Origin: Bacillus massilinigeriensis
GTDB taxonomy: Bacteria; Bacillota; Bacilli; Bacillales; Cytobacillaceae
Length of the DNA: 64,000 nucleotides
Assembly (NCBI RefSeq): GCF_900117315.1
Contig: NZ_LT630337.1
Location: forward strand, 1,704,679 to 1,768,678
Reading direction: 5' to 3'
Part shown: piece after piece, positions 27,911-37,007 of the stretch
How the letters are laid out: each line of letters starts with the position of its first letter
How positions within the stretch are numbered: the first letter of the stretch is position 1
Program-made: the position numbers and the translations under genes
The notes under the pieces: model-generated
Seen by the model: only the letters and a program-made list of their open reading frames with translations
Told to the model about the DNA's origin: nothing
Database searches by the model: none

Positions 27911-28198
27911 AGTAATTCCTCCGTTGCATTATTTTGGAATTCGTTATTTCATGTAATGAATTTTTCATAAGAATAACTATTAATTCCAATTTCCACTATA
28001 CTTGATTGGTTTATAAATATAAACTGTTTTTCCATATATTTCACATTTTTGAAGAAAACATACGATAATTTAGTATTTGCACACGTATTTTTCTTGCTCA
28101 AAGCCCACCTATTTGCTATCAAAAAATCCGCAGATACTCTCCAATAGAATCCTATTATGGTATTATATAGGAAATATCGTTTTGAAAGGGGATTGGGA

Positions 28199-28675
28199 AT
28201 GGAGCAAGTGTTGCATGCGATTCAAGATATTTATCCAGAGGATGTTGCTTGGTGTTATGGATGTGGTCGTTTAAATGAAGGGGGACATCATTTCCGAACG
28301 GGTTGGGATGGCGATAAAACGGTTACTTTTTTCCAGCCAAAGCCTGAACATATGGCTGTTCCTGGATTTGTTTATGGAGGAGCTATTGCTTCCTTAATTG
28401 ATTGTCATGGAACAGGTTCAGCAGCGTTATTTTTGCATCGAAAAAATGGACATGAAATTGGAGATGGAACTGAGCCTCCAAGATTTGTAACTGGTTCATT
28501 AAGAGTCGATTTTATTAAGCCTACACCTAGCAATCTTCCATTAAAGGCAATTGGAAATGTTTCCGAAATTCATCCAAAGAAATATAAAGTAGAAACAATT
28601 GTTTACGCCGGCGACATACAAGTAGCTAGCGGAGAGGTTATTGCCGTTGTTATGCCAGAAAACTTTGCAAAGTAG
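28199..28675 (+). CDS. PaaI-type hotdog-fold thioesterase
   Basis: This 158-residue protein of the PaaI/4HBT superfamily probably hydrolyses an acyl-CoA. The motif GFVYGGAIASLIDCHGTGSA (near residues 60-80) is the conserved helix with the catalytic Asp, and an early CYGCGRLNEGGHHF is typical of this subgroup. I chose the ATG at 28199 because AAAGGGGATTGGG lies before it; an in-frame ATG 14 codons earlier has no site. The 290-bp gap to the divergent SDR gene holds only promoters that I cannot place firmly. Confidence 0.85.
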   Translation: MEQVLHAIQDIYPEDVAWCYGCGRLNEGGHHFRTGWDGDKTVTFFQPKPEHMAVPGFVYGGAIASLIDCHGTGSAALFLHRKNGHEIGDGTEPPRFVTGSLRVDFIKPTPSNLPLKAIGNVSEIHPKKYKVETIVYAGDIQVASGEVIAVVMPENFAK

Positions 28676-28713
28676 CCAAAAGGTTGGGACTAACTAAAGT
28701 CCCAACCTTTTGG
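28676..28713. terminator. Bidirectional terminator after the thioesterase gene
   Basis: CCAAAAGGTTGGGACT and AGTCCCAACCTTTTGG form a 16-bp perfect stem with a 6-nt loop. It starts directly after the thioesterase stop codon and faces the convergent DUF1648 gene. Confidence 0.9.
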
Positions 28714-28715
28714 CT

Positions 28716-29225
28716 TTATTTTATTTTCCTCTGTTTTATTAATCCAATGACAATTGGAAGAATGGTTCCAACAATTATTATTGGTAGTATCCACCGATTG
28801 AATCCCTCTCCCCAGCCTAAGGCAACGATCACCGAATCAAACAAGATTATGGAAAAGATGATCACACAAATATTCTTTAATTGATTTAATTGCTTTCGGC
28901 TATTTATGTAAAACTCCCTGGCATTCGATTCATTCAATCTATCAGGATAATTATGGACATGAGGATTTTTCTCTAAAAGTTGCATGGTAATCAATATGAT
29001 TACACTTATTACAGGCAAAATAATTAATTCAAATTTGGAACCCAGTCGGTCTACCTCTCCGTATCCATTATAATGAGCTGGGACTTCTTCAGGTAACATC
29101 CTCCATACATAGATTAAAAGAATGATGGACCCAAAATAAAAAATATATCCAATAATATCCCAAACCTGTTCACTCTTTGTTTTAGGTATTTTTAATTTTG
29201 GTCGATTCAAAGAATTGGATGTCAT
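28716..29225 (-). CDS. DUF1648-domain membrane protein
   Basis: This 169-residue protein has four hydrophobic helices. The DUF1648 signature follows the first one: LPEEVPAHYNGYGEVDRLGSKFEL, found in SdpI-like and related integral membrane proteins of bacilli. Its function is not known; some relatives are immunity proteins or transport accessories. I prefer the ATG at 29225 (AAGGAGATGGTGGAG upstream) over an in-frame TTG 13 codons earlier. Confidence 0.8.
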   Translation of the reverse strand: MTSNSLNRPKLKIPKTKSEQVWDIIGYIFYFGSIILLIYVWRMLPEEVPAHYNGYGEVDRLGSKFELIILPVISVIILITMQLLEKNPHVHNYPDRLNESNAREFYINSRKQLNQLKNICVIIFSIILFDSVIVALGWGEGFNRWILPIIIVGTILPIVIGLIKQRKIK

Positions 29226-29479
29226 TTCTCCACCATCTCCTTTTAAAAGGTCGTTTATTCCCAACTACTCCATGTATAGTTTATTTTAACACACGTTTGT
29301 ATTGACCATAAATTTCATTCTTTTTGAGAGATTGGGATGAATTTTCAAGATATTAAAAGGAAAATAAAATGCTTTAGCCAACTATATATTTATTCGAATT
29401 TATCTAAAAATAAAGTTTTTATTAAATTTCCATCTATTTGTTTTTTATAGACTATGATGTTTTTGGGGAGAGGAAACAA

Positions 29480-30181
29480 ATGGAATACTCAATTTTACTT
29501 GTCGAAGATGATCAAGAAATTGCCTTGAATATTCGCGAATATTTACTAAAAAGAAATTTTCAAGTTACATGGGCTTCAACTGGTTTAGAGGGCTGGGATG
29601 ATTTCCGAAATGGAAGTTACAGCCTTGCGATTATCGATTTGATGCTGCCTGAAATGGATGGGTTTACTCTATGTCAAAACATTCGTTGGGAGAGCGATAT
29701 CCCCTTACTTATCCTCAGTGCACGGAGTGAAGAGGATGATAAGGTTCGAGGTCTTAAATTAGGTGCAGATGATTATTTGACAAAGCCCTTTAGCTTACGA
29801 GAGCTTGAAGCAAGAATAGAGTCTCATTTAAGACGGTTTAATCGTTACCATAGTGATGACATTCCTGAAAAAAAACTCTCCTTTAAAGGCGGGCTAACCA
29901 TTTTCTCTGAAAAAAGAATCATTAAGATTCATGGAAACGAGGTTGCTCTAACAACTAAGGAATTTTCAATCGTTTATCTATTGGCTAAAAATCCTGGGCG
30001 CCCCTTTACTAAAAAGGAAATTTACGAGCATATTTGGGATGCAAATGATTTGGATGGGAATAACACTGTCACCGTTCATATGAAAAGCCTTAGAACAAAG
30101 CTCGGCGATTCATTAAAGCAACCAAAGTTTATTCAAACAGTATGGGGTACAGGATATCGATTTATCGGAGAACCAATATGA
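29480..30181 (+). CDS. OmpR-family response regulator
   Basis: This 233-residue regulator has a receiver domain (acidic pair in LLVEDDQE, phosphoacceptor Asp53 in LAIIDLMLP, Lys in DYLTKPF) and a winged-helix DNA-binding domain (TTKEFSIVYLLAKNPGRPFTKKEIYEHIWD, ending VWGTGYRFIGE). The ATG at 29480 follows GGGGAGAGG. It overlaps the kinase start by 4 bp (ATGA) and is the first gene of a four-gene operon. Confidence 0.92.
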   Translation: MEYSILLVEDDQEIALNIREYLLKRNFQVTWASTGLEGWDDFRNGSYSLAIIDLMLPEMDGFTLCQNIRWESDIPLLILSARSEEDDKVRGLKLGADDYLTKPFSLRELEARIESHLRRFNRYHSDDIPEKKLSFKGGLTIFSEKRIIKIHGNEVALTTKEFSIVYLLAKNPGRPFTKKEIYEHIWDANDLDGNNTVTVHMKSLRTKLGDSLKQPKFIQTVWGTGYRFIGEPI

Positions 30182-31683
30182 AAATTAAATACTGGCTCAT
30201 GTGTTCTTATTTAATCGTCATGCTTCTCCCTATTATATTCCTTTTCCTACTGATTTCTATGGTTCAATCCTATGACAATAAACAAGAAATGCTGGATTAC
30301 ATGGAAGTTCAAGAAAAACTGGATTTATATGATCGTCTCTTAAATAATCCTGAACTTTATTCTGGAAGAAAACATTTTGAATATGATCGATTAAATAGCT
30401 ATACATTGGAACAAACAACATTTACTTTGTATGACAATGATGGATTTATACTTTTCTCTACAGGTCCCAATTCAGAAATTAAGATGAAGAAAAAGAAGGA
30501 TGAAGTGTATCAAGGACTTTACGAGCTCAAGCCCAGCTATAAATCTTTTGAATACAAAAGGCCAGTTTTTTCTAATGAAAAATTAGTCGGATTCTATGAA
30601 ATTACCTTTCTTCGTGTGGATTGGCTAAGAGGGGTGGAGAAGAGACAAAGTTATGCTATTACCCTTTACATTGCTTTTTTTATCATCGTGTATTTACTCG
30701 CTATTTACCTACTTAAAAAGAAGCTGTTTACCCCCTTACGTTTCTTAATGAATGCAATGAGTGCATTTGCAAAAGGTGAAGAAAACGTAAGTGTGCCAAG
30801 AAAAAAGGATGAAATAGGTGATTTAATCACTCATTTTGAGAAGATGCAAGCAGAGATTAAGGAAAAAGAAGCAGCTATTTTAACCATGCAGGAACAAAAG
30901 CAATACATGATTGCATCTATTTCACATGATATTAAAACTCCTTTAACAGCAATTCGTACATCTGCAGAAGGTTTATTAGATGATGGAATTGACAGAAATT
31001 TGCGAAATAACAAATTGAATATGATTTTAACTAAAACCGATTATATTCACCAATTAATTGATGATCTAACTATTTATAATCTTCTACAATCGAGTCATTA
31101 TTCCCTTGAGACTGTTGAAGTTGAGGGTCAGGAATTTTTTGAAATGGTTTTATCCGATTATGACACGTTAGCTAGTTCTACTGGAATTCAATTAAGTACA
31201 CATATTGATGTAAATGGAAACTATCTCGTCAATACAAAACAACTGTTAAGGCTTTTTGATAATTTAATCATCAATGCTATTCATCATACAAAAAAGGGTG
31301 GAACCATTTGGTGCTGTGCCTTTTCCAACGATAGAAAGACACCAGAGTTTCTTTTTTCAGAGGCTAAGGAATGGATGAATACGATGGAAATGGATTCATT
31401 GGGAGTTTGGCTAGTGGTTCAAAATGAAGGTGAGGCCGTTCCACTATTAGAGCAAAAGAAATTGTTTGAACCACTCTATCAGGGAGATCCTTCGAGAACG
31501 AAAAAAACAAATCAAGGAGACAGAGGGAGTGGATTAGGTCTTTCTATTTCAAAAATGATTATCGAAAAGCTTGGTGGAGAAATAATTATGACTTCATCAA
31601 AAGGGGATGGGAACACGTTCATCTGTTTTCTCCCAGAATGCAACTCTAGTATAAAGGAGCCAATTATAGATGAGACATATTAA
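30178..31683 (+). CDS. Membrane sensor histidine kinase
   Basis: This 501-residue partner of the preceding regulator has two transmembrane helices (about 8-29 and 159-180) flanking an extracellular sensor of about 130 residues, then a HAMP domain. The H-box is SISHDIKTPLTAIRT (His250), and the ATPase domain carries DNLIINAIHHTKKGG and GDRGSGLGLSISKMI. The signal is unknown. The two downstream genes for a lipoprotein and a membrane protein are probably part of the sensing system or its output. Confidence 0.92.
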   Translation: MKIKYWLMCSYLIVMLLPIIFLFLLISMVQSYDNKQEMLDYMEVQEKLDLYDRLLNNPELYSGRKHFEYDRLNSYTLEQTTFTLYDNDGFILFSTGPNSEIKMKKKKDEVYQGLYELKPSYKSFEYKRPVFSNEKLVGFYEITFLRVDWLRGVEKRQSYAITLYIAFFIIVYLLAIYLLKKKLFTPLRFLMNAMSAFAKGEENVSVPRKKDEIGDLITHFEKMQAEIKEKEAAILTMQEQKQYMIASISHDIKTPLTAIRTSAEGLLDDGIDRNLRNNKLNMILTKTDYIHQLIDDLTIYNLLQSSHYSLETVEVEGQEFFEMVLSDYDTLASSTGIQLSTHIDVNGNYLVNTKQLLRLFDNLIINAIHHTKKGGTIWCCAFSNDRKTPEFLFSEAKEWMNTMEMDSLGVWLVVQNEGEAVPLLEQKKLFEPLYQGDPSRTKKTNQGDRGSGLGLSISKMIIEKLGGEIIMTSSKGDGNTFICFLPECNSSIKEPIIDETY

Positions 31684-32734
31684 ATATATGTTATCTTTTT
31701 TTCTCTTTTTTCTACTCAGTAGTTGTCATCCTGCAGCATTGCAAAAAGCCTCTCCAAATTTAATATTAGAAAATATGGTAGAACAAAGAGAAAAACCATC
31801 TTATTCGAGTTTCTATCAAGAGGTTGAAACGAGTACGTATTACAAAGGAAAGCTAGTTGGTATTCAGCTGTTAAAGGTATGGGAAGATACGGTTTCTGGG
31901 GTTGCCAAATATGAACTAATTGATTCAGAGGAAGGAACCTTTTATATACTCATGACAAATAGGTATATGACTATTTATAAAAAGGGAAATCTTCGTGCAA
32001 CAATAAAACCCATTACAAAGCAACCAACAGATTCATTATTTTCCTATAAAAACGATGTCATCCAAAGATTGGAATCATTAAGAAGTACACACAAGGTTCG
32101 ATTAAAAGGAGAAAGCAAGGTTGGGAAGGAAGATGCTTATCATATTATTGCTATCCCGAGAGATGAAAACCATATATTAGGTGAACAGCACCTATGGATA
32201 AGTCAAAAAACATGGGTCATTCTAAAGCAGAGCTATAAGATTGAGGATAAATATGTTGTGGTTCGTTTAAAGAAGTTCTTGGAGAATCCAAGAATCTCTC
32301 AGGATATCTTACTTTTACCTGACTTTGATCACATTGTTTTTCAACATGAGCCAAAATATTTTGAACGAATGATTTCCAATGACAAATTTGCTTCTTTAGA
32401 CTATTTAAAAATGAAACCTAATAATCAAATCAAAATATATAAAGCAAAGGAATTAATCTCTCCGAAAAAAGGAATTCAAGTACTATTCTTAAAGGATGGA
32501 AAAGAATATTTTCAATTAAAGGCTATTGAAATGGATAGTGAAGATAAGAATGTTTTTCAGCCAAAGTTAGAAAGCACCCTACGAATATTTAAACAGCCTG
32601 TTTACATTCAGCCCATTCCTAGTATTGGAATGGAATTAACCTGGGTATGGAAGAACAAAAACTACGAGCTGTTATACTTTGATCCTTTTGCTACAAAACA
32701 AGAATTGAATCAATTACTAAAGAGATTTTATTAA
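31670..32734 (+). CDS. Lipoprotein of the two-component operon, LolA/GerS-like
   Basis: This 354-residue lipoprotein has the lipobox LLSSC (Cys19). The body resembles the LolA/RseB-like beta fold of Gram-positive lipoproteins such as GerS (paired strands with LLKVWEDTVSGVAKYELID, then YHIIAIPRDENHILGEQHLWISQKTWVI), a resemblance by eye only. The start overlaps the kinase end by 14 bp and has AAAGGAG upstream. It could bind a lipid or envelope ligand and modulate the kinase, as RseB does for sigma-E, which is speculative. Confidence 0.7.
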   Translation: MRHIKYMLSFFLFFLLSSCHPAALQKASPNLILENMVEQREKPSYSSFYQEVETSTYYKGKLVGIQLLKVWEDTVSGVAKYELIDSEEGTFYILMTNRYMTIYKKGNLRATIKPITKQPTDSLFSYKNDVIQRLESLRSTHKVRLKGESKVGKEDAYHIIAIPRDENHILGEQHLWISQKTWVILKQSYKIEDKYVVVRLKKFLENPRISQDILLLPDFDHIVFQHEPKYFERMISNDKFASLDYLKMKPNNQIKIYKAKELISPKKGIQVLFLKDGKEYFQLKAIEMDSEDKNVFQPKLESTLRIFKQPVYIQPIPSIGMELTWVWKNKNYELLYFDPFATKQELNQLLKRFY

Positions 32735-32755
32735 AATGAAAGGTTAGGAGCATAT

Positions 32756-33355
32756 ATGAAGAAAATTAGTATTAGTGTTTTGCTAATCCCTTTGTTGTTT
32801 AGTTTTTTATGGATAAATGAAAAAAAGGCCTATGCAAATGAAAATAATAATGAAGGAATAAGTGAATTTGCCAAAGCACTTGAAGACTCTTTAAAGGACA
32901 CAATTAATTATTATCATGAGAATTCCTCCGTCATCCTGGATTCTGTAGATATCCAAGGAAATGTTTTTAAAACGATTTCCGCAGACGACCCAGATACAGA
33001 GGAAAATGAAGAGAAAACTGAGGAGTATACATCACATATTATTGCAGGGTATATCGAATATGAACAAAAAAGAGATTCTCTCTTTATCTTTAAGAAGAAG
33101 GATGTCTATTACTATGATCTTGATAAGAAAGAATTCCTTACAGCTAGCAATGTATTTGGAAATGAAGAAATAAAGAGCTTTTTTCAAAAATATATGCATC
33201 ATTTAGAAAAAGAAATTACTCCACTTTCTAGCACCATTGCCATGATCTTCATTTCTAGCATACTCATCTTCCCGCTTATCATTTTAATATTCCATCATCA
33301 AGGGAATAGGATAAGTGGAAGACGTTATTCTGAGGATAGGAATCTAAAAGTGTAA
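32756..33355 (+). CDS. Membrane-anchored protein of unknown function, last gene of the two-component operon
   Basis: This 199-residue protein has an N-terminal signal sequence (ISVLLIPLLFSFLWI), an acidic extracellular region of about 130 residues (ADDPDTEENEEKTEE), a second membrane helix (TIAMIFISSILIFPLIILIF) near residue 165 and a short basic tail. AGGAG precedes the ATG. I do not recognise the family. The operon context suggests a partner of the lipoprotein or sensor. Confidence 0.7.
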   Translation: MKKISISVLLIPLLFSFLWINEKKAYANENNNEGISEFAKALEDSLKDTINYYHENSSVILDSVDIQGNVFKTISADDPDTEENEEKTEEYTSHIIAGYIEYEQKRDSLFIFKKKDVYYYDLDKKEFLTASNVFGNEEIKSFFQKYMHHLEKEITPLSSTIAMIFISSILIFPLIILIFHHQGNRISGRRYSEDRNLKV

Positions 33356-33451
33356 TCCTTACAAACAAATATAGGGGTTGGCCTTCCCGCCTACCCCTTC
33401 TCTAATTATTAATATAAATGGATCGATCTGACATTGTTAAAAATTTCCACA

Positions 33452-34255
33452 TTAACTATATTTTTTAATAAAATCTAAGGCTACTCTTCCTGCAATCGTT
33501 GGCTGCTGCATCCATACGTATGCATGAATCGAATCCTTCATTTGGACAATTTCATATGGGAATTTTAAGAAGCATGCAAAGGCTTCCAAACTTCCTCGAA
33601 TATTCGAATGACCCCATTCCTCTTCACTTGGAAGAAATAAAACTGGACAGCGAACTTTTTTATAGTAATCTTCAAACCTTAAATCCCAATATTTAGTAAT
33701 GTACTCTATTCTAACATTATTCTTATAATGACTGGTAAAGGAACCTTCATCTGTCTTTTCTATACAGCTTTCTACGAATGATGCAAAATATTCATTCCAT
33801 AGACCCTGATTAATAAATGAATCTTTCATTTCATTAAAAATGGCTTCTTTTGTTGGGTGGTTTGGCAATATCCTACTAGCCAATTGAAGACGAATGCTCT
33901 CCTTTTCCCTCTCTATTTCCTCGTCTGTCCCCTTAAACTGTCCAAATTCACCAAATTCGTTATAGAGCGCGCCCTCACAAACGAAGGATTGAACCATTTC
34001 CGGATGATTTGCTGCCAAACTTAAACCAACCTCAGCACCTAAGGAGCTTCCAATGATATGACATTGTCGAACCTCTAATTCTTGCAAAAGCAGGAAAATG
34101 TCATTTGCCATATCGTCAATATGATAACCAGTTATAGGTTTATCTGATTTTCCATGTCCACGATAATCAGGAGCCACAATATTATATTCGTTTTCAATTA
34201 GCGGAATAATCCCATCCCACATATGTGAGGTTCCTCCACTAAAATGAAGGAGCAA
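33452..34255 (-). CDS. Alpha/beta hydrolase, N-terminus possibly longer
   Basis: This 267-residue hydrolase has the nucleophile elbow GSSLG (Ser71), HFSGGTSHMW in the oxyanion-hole position and a C-terminal DSIHAYVW with the catalytic His. The only good start is a TTG at 34255 behind AAGGAG. However, the frame is open upstream to 34369, and the untranslated codons would encode IGIHVRY and STILLLHF, which look like the first strands of the fold. Either a rare start codon is used or the original start was lost. The substrate is unknown. Confidence 0.75.
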   Translation of the reverse strand: MLLHFSGGTSHMWDGIIPLIENEYNIVAPDYRGHGKSDKPITGYHIDDMANDIFLLLQELEVRQCHIIGSSLGAEVGLSLAANHPEMVQSFVCEGALYNEFGEFGQFKGTDEEIEREKESIRLQLASRILPNHPTKEAIFNEMKDSFINQGLWNEYFASFVESCIEKTDEGSFTSHYKNNVRIEYITKYWDLRFEDYYKKVRCPVLFLPSEEEWGHSNIRGSLEAFACFLKFPYEIVQMKDSIHAYVWMQQPTIAGRVALDFIKKYS

Positions 34256-34369
34256 AATCGTACTCTCCTTGTCTTTTTGATACCGAACATGAATTCCGAT
34301 AGAATTTTTTAATTTAATTAGTTGTTCCTTAATAACGATGACCTCATTTCTATGAAAATATCCTGTGAG

Positions 34370-35071
34370 TTACATATATGATGACTCTTCTAAAATAAAT
34401 CGTTCATCCTGAATAGAATCAAAAAATCCTTTTAATATTTGGTCCCTATTTTTTACATCCGAATGTATATTTCTAAATACCTCAGATATTGATTCTTGAA
34501 TTTCTTTCTTAGATAGTATTTGTACATTGGTGGATGGGCGAAAATAAAGATCCATCGGAAATCCACCTTGTTTTGTCGGAAACTCATATGGAAAGTTCAA
34601 TCTTTGAGCCCCTAACCTTTCATAAAAATTGACTCTTCTTAATTGGTTTTTCCTTATGCTTCCTTTAGCCTCAATTGGGACTTCCACTTCCTGAAAAATG
34701 CCTAATAAATTGTCCTTTGATTGAGCAATTTTCTTAATAAAATGTGTTCCATAGCCTTGATTCTGGAAGCTTTTATCAACGGCAATATAATCTAGCCAAA
34801 TGGCATTTAAATATTCCAATTCATAGATAAAGGCATATCCTACTATGCGATGAATCATTTGGTCTTTTGCTAATATTAGCTTGTATTTTTTACTATAAAT
34901 TAGGCTTTTTAGATGGTGATATTCCTTTAGCTCCTCTGATGCAAAGTCATTAGACATTTGTTCATATACATCTTTGAAATCATGAATATCTCCTTCTATT
35001 AATTCTAGTTTATTATAATTTTCCTTTGATGCTAATGAACGATTTGATTTCGAAAACTTTTTCACTATCAT
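34370..35071 (-). CDS. GNAT-family N-acetyltransferase
   Basis: This 233-residue protein has a GNAT acetyl-CoA-binding motif, DYIAVDKSFQNQGYGTHFIKKI (QNQGYG loop), near residues 93-114, followed by RVNFYERLGAQRL, the usual end of the fold. The substrate is unknown. A basic N-terminal stretch of about 20 residues and a C-terminal extension of about 50 residues lie outside the fold. Its stop codon is in the same frame as the following hydrolase, which suggests a possible past fusion or shared transcript. Confidence 0.82.
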   Translation of the reverse strand: MIVKKFSKSNRSLASKENYNKLELIEGDIHDFKDVYEQMSNDFASEELKEYHHLKSLIYSKKYKLILAKDQMIHRIVGYAFIYELEYLNAIWLDYIAVDKSFQNQGYGTHFIKKIAQSKDNLLGIFQEVEVPIEAKGSIRKNQLRRVNFYERLGAQRLNFPYEFPTKQGGFPMDLYFRPSTNVQILSKKEIQESISEVFRNIHSDVKNRDQILKGFFDSIQDERFILEESSYM

Positions 35072-35275
35072 TTATTTGCGCCTCAATAAAGATTTTTATT
35101 GTTTTGTTAAATATTCTACTTTATGTTTTACATGTATTTCCGAATTATTGAACAACATTTAATATTTTAATAAAAACACCAACCATTTTCAAACAAAATT
35201 AATCAGAAGAAGAATCTATATATTCATGCATATTCCAACTGCCAAATATCACAATAGAATAAGGAGGTATGATTT

Positions 35276-35704
35276 ATGACAAATGAGACTATAATCGAGG
35301 AGCTTAACACTTTATTAAGAGGGAGCTACATGGGAATCCGCTCCCTTGAACACTATATTTCAGAAGTAAATGACGAGGAACTAAAAAAAACCTTTCAGCA
35401 AATGCAAAAGGAACATAAAAGGAATGCACAAATCCTAGCAGAACGAATTCAAAATTTAGGAGGAATTCCCGCAGACGATGAGGGTTTTTCTGGATCCATA
35501 CATAGTTTTATGCATAAATTCATGATACCTAAAGAAAATGAGAAAATAATTGAAGACGCGATAGAAGGTATGATGAAATTTGGCGTTCACTATTCCGATG
35601 AGCTTATTAAAGGAGATTTAGACCCAGAAAGTAAGCGCATTGCTGATGAAATTATAGATGACAGTAGAAGACATGCAGAACTACTAAAGCAGTACCTTCA
35701 CTAG
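35276..35704 (+). CDS. DUF2383-type four-helix-bundle protein
   Basis: This 142-residue all-helical protein has the ferritin-like pattern of DUF2383/PA2169 proteins: LLRGSYMGIRSLEHYISEV, then HKRNAQILAERIQNLGG, and RRHAELLKQYL at the end. Glu and His residues are placed as in a possible di-metal site, but metal binding is not proven. The ATG follows AAGGAGGTATGATTT, a very strong site. In bacilli such proteins are often sporulation- or stress-associated, from general knowledge. Confidence 0.75.
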   Translation: MTNETIIEELNTLLRGSYMGIRSLEHYISEVNDEELKKTFQQMQKEHKRNAQILAERIQNLGGIPADDEGFSGSIHSFMHKFMIPKENEKIIEDAIEGMMKFGVHYSDELIKGDLDPESKRIADEIIDDSRRHAELLKQYLH

Positions 35705-35748
35705 GATACGATAAGAAAAATCCTTCTTGCCAATGTTCTTGAAAAAAA

Positions 35749-35780
35749 GAAGCAGAATTCCATGCTTCTGCTTCTATCTT
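35749..35780 (+). terminator. Terminator after the DUF2383 gene
   Basis: GAAGCAGAA and TTCTGCTTC form a 9-bp stem with an 8-nt loop, followed by TATCTTATTT, 45 bp downstream of the stop codon. Confidence 0.75.
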
Positions 35781-35890
35781 ATTTAATTAATGCAGGCGGA
35801 GATTATTCCTCAAAATAGGCAAGATCAGCAAAAACTTTTTACTTAATCCCTACTCGGCTTAACACCACCGAAACTATTTGCTGGATTAAT

Positions 35891-36766
35891 TCATTTTCTA
35901 TTCACTCCAACTAAAACCTCTAAATCAATGGTAATTTCAGAGTTTCCACGATGAAGGAATGTTTCAATATCTTCTTTTTCTGCGGACCATGAAAGTGGTG
36001 TCATCTTAACTAAATTAATCAATTGCTCTTTATTAAGCTTTTGAGAGTAACTCAAACTAAAGTTGTCTAGTAAATGGAAATGACTTTTAAAAAGAGTAAC
36101 GATTTTATCATTTTTATAGACCTTATTTTCAGAGCTTTTCACAAAGTTTTCTCTTAGCTCCTTCAAATAATTTGAACGGGGAACTACCTTAATTATTAAC
36201 CCATCTTGAACTAATATCCTTTTAAATTCCTTGTAATTTGAAGGAGACAATATGTTAAGAATGACATGAAAGACTTCCGCTTCAAATGGTGATTTAGCCA
36301 GATCACCTACAATCCAAATAGGATCCTCGTATCTCTTTGCCGCTTCGACAATTCCTTCCTTAGAGATATCAATGCCGACCCCAGTCACATTCAAATCCTT
36401 ACCATTATCAACTATCCTTTGTAAATGTGATCCTTCTCCACATCCTAAATCTGCAATCATCAATGGGGAGATTGAATCATTCATATGCTCTTTTATTATC
36501 TTTAAAATTGCCTCATGTAGAGGGGTATATAAATGTGTATCTATGATAGTTTTATGTCTCGCTTCGAACAATTCCTTATTATAATGAGTCTTTGAAGGGT
36601 GAGTCATCATGTTAATATAACCCTGTTTTGCGATATCGAATGTATGATCATTCACACATTTGAGGCTCTTAAGATCCTCCACCCGCATAGCCGTCTCACA
36701 GAATGGACACTTAAATATTGATATGACCTCACTAAGAAGTTCTGCACTTTTTGTTTTTTTAGTCAT
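35891..36766 (-). CDS. rlmA: RlmA-type 23S rRNA (guanine-N1) methyltransferase
   Basis: RlmA methylates a guanine in helix 35 of 23S rRNA, at the mouth of the peptide tunnel next to the macrolide site (G745 in the RlmAI branch, G748 in the Gram-positive RlmAII/TlrB branch). The 291-residue protein has the diagnostic N-terminal zinc site (CPFC near residue 17, then C and H in CVNDHTFD), the block KQGYINMM, and the SAM motif IADLGCGEGSHL. The ATG at 36766 follows AAAGGAAGAG. The leader upstream encodes an ErmD-type peptide and ends in a hairpin with a T-tract touching the ribosome binding site, so expression is probably induced by macrolides. Confidence 0.88.
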   Translation of the reverse strand: MTKKTKSAELLSEVISIFKCPFCETAMRVEDLKSLKCVNDHTFDIAKQGYINMMTHPSKTHYNKELFEARHKTIIDTHLYTPLHEAILKIIKEHMNDSISPLMIADLGCGEGSHLQRIVDNGKDLNVTGVGIDISKEGIVEAAKRYEDPIWIVGDLAKSPFEAEVFHVILNILSPSNYKEFKRILVQDGLIIKVVPRSNYLKELRENFVKSSENKVYKNDKIVTLFKSHFHLLDNFSLSYSQKLNKEQLINLVKMTPLSWSAEKEDIETFLHRGNSEITIDLEVLVGVNRK

Positions 36767-36786
36767 CTTGTCTCTTCCTTTCAATT

Positions 36787-36815
36787 AAAAAAATCACAAG
36801 CAACTGCAAGTGATT
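36787..36815 (-). terminator. Attenuator-like terminator directly before the rlmA ribosome binding site
   Basis: On the minus strand AATCAC and GTGATT form a stem with inner partial pairing (TTGCA opposite TGCTT), followed by seven Ts. It ends 4 bases before AAAGGAAG of rlmA. Placed inside the leader of one gene, it looks like a conditional terminator. Confidence 0.6.
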
Positions 36816-36856
36816 TGAGTAAAGGGAATTAGGCCCCTGCTTTTATGAAAAATGAA

Positions 36857-36982
36857 GATTATTAAAAAATGACAGATTTATCCTGTTTACTCCGTATACA
36901 CAAACAGAGACTTTGAACATATGAAATTAATTATTCAAAGTTGGAAACGAAGTCTCATGGCATTTGTCATTTTTTAATAATC
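36857..36982 (-). promoter_or_regulatory. Nested inverted repeats covering the rlmA leader peptide
   Basis: A perfect 18-bp inverted repeat (36857-36874 and 36965-36982) encloses about 90 nt. Its upstream arm, in transcript order, covers the leader-peptide start codon region. Inside lie two smaller stems: GAGACT plus TTTGAA pairing with TTCAAAGTCTC, where the first strand is leader-peptide coding sequence, and CTGTTT pairing with AAACAG. A ribosome stalled on the leader peptide would break the first two, as in erm attenuators. Confidence 0.7.
36935..36970 (-). CDS. ErmD-like macrolide-sensing leader peptide MTNAMRLRFQL
   Basis: A 12-codon frame (11 residues and TGA) follows AGGAGGA at a 10-nt spacing. 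The peptide MTNAMRLRFQL matches the leader of ermD/ermK (MTHSMRLRFPTLNQ, from memory) at 7 of the first 9 residues, including MRLR. That is the minimal motif at which ribosomes carrying a macrolide stall. It lies in the leader of rlmA, about 170 nt before its start, behind a consensus promoter. Stalling here would change the fold of the surrounding inverted repeats and allow rlmA expression. Confidence 0.8.
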   Translation of the reverse strand: MTNAMRLRFQL

Positions 36983-37007
36983 CTCCTACCATTTTTTCAT
37001 AATTATT

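Noticed and set aside
36857-36982. The inverted-repeat block as a small transposable element (MITE)
   Set aside because: The repeat coincides with a promoter-proximal leader frame encoding an ErmD-like peptide, and no target duplication is evident.
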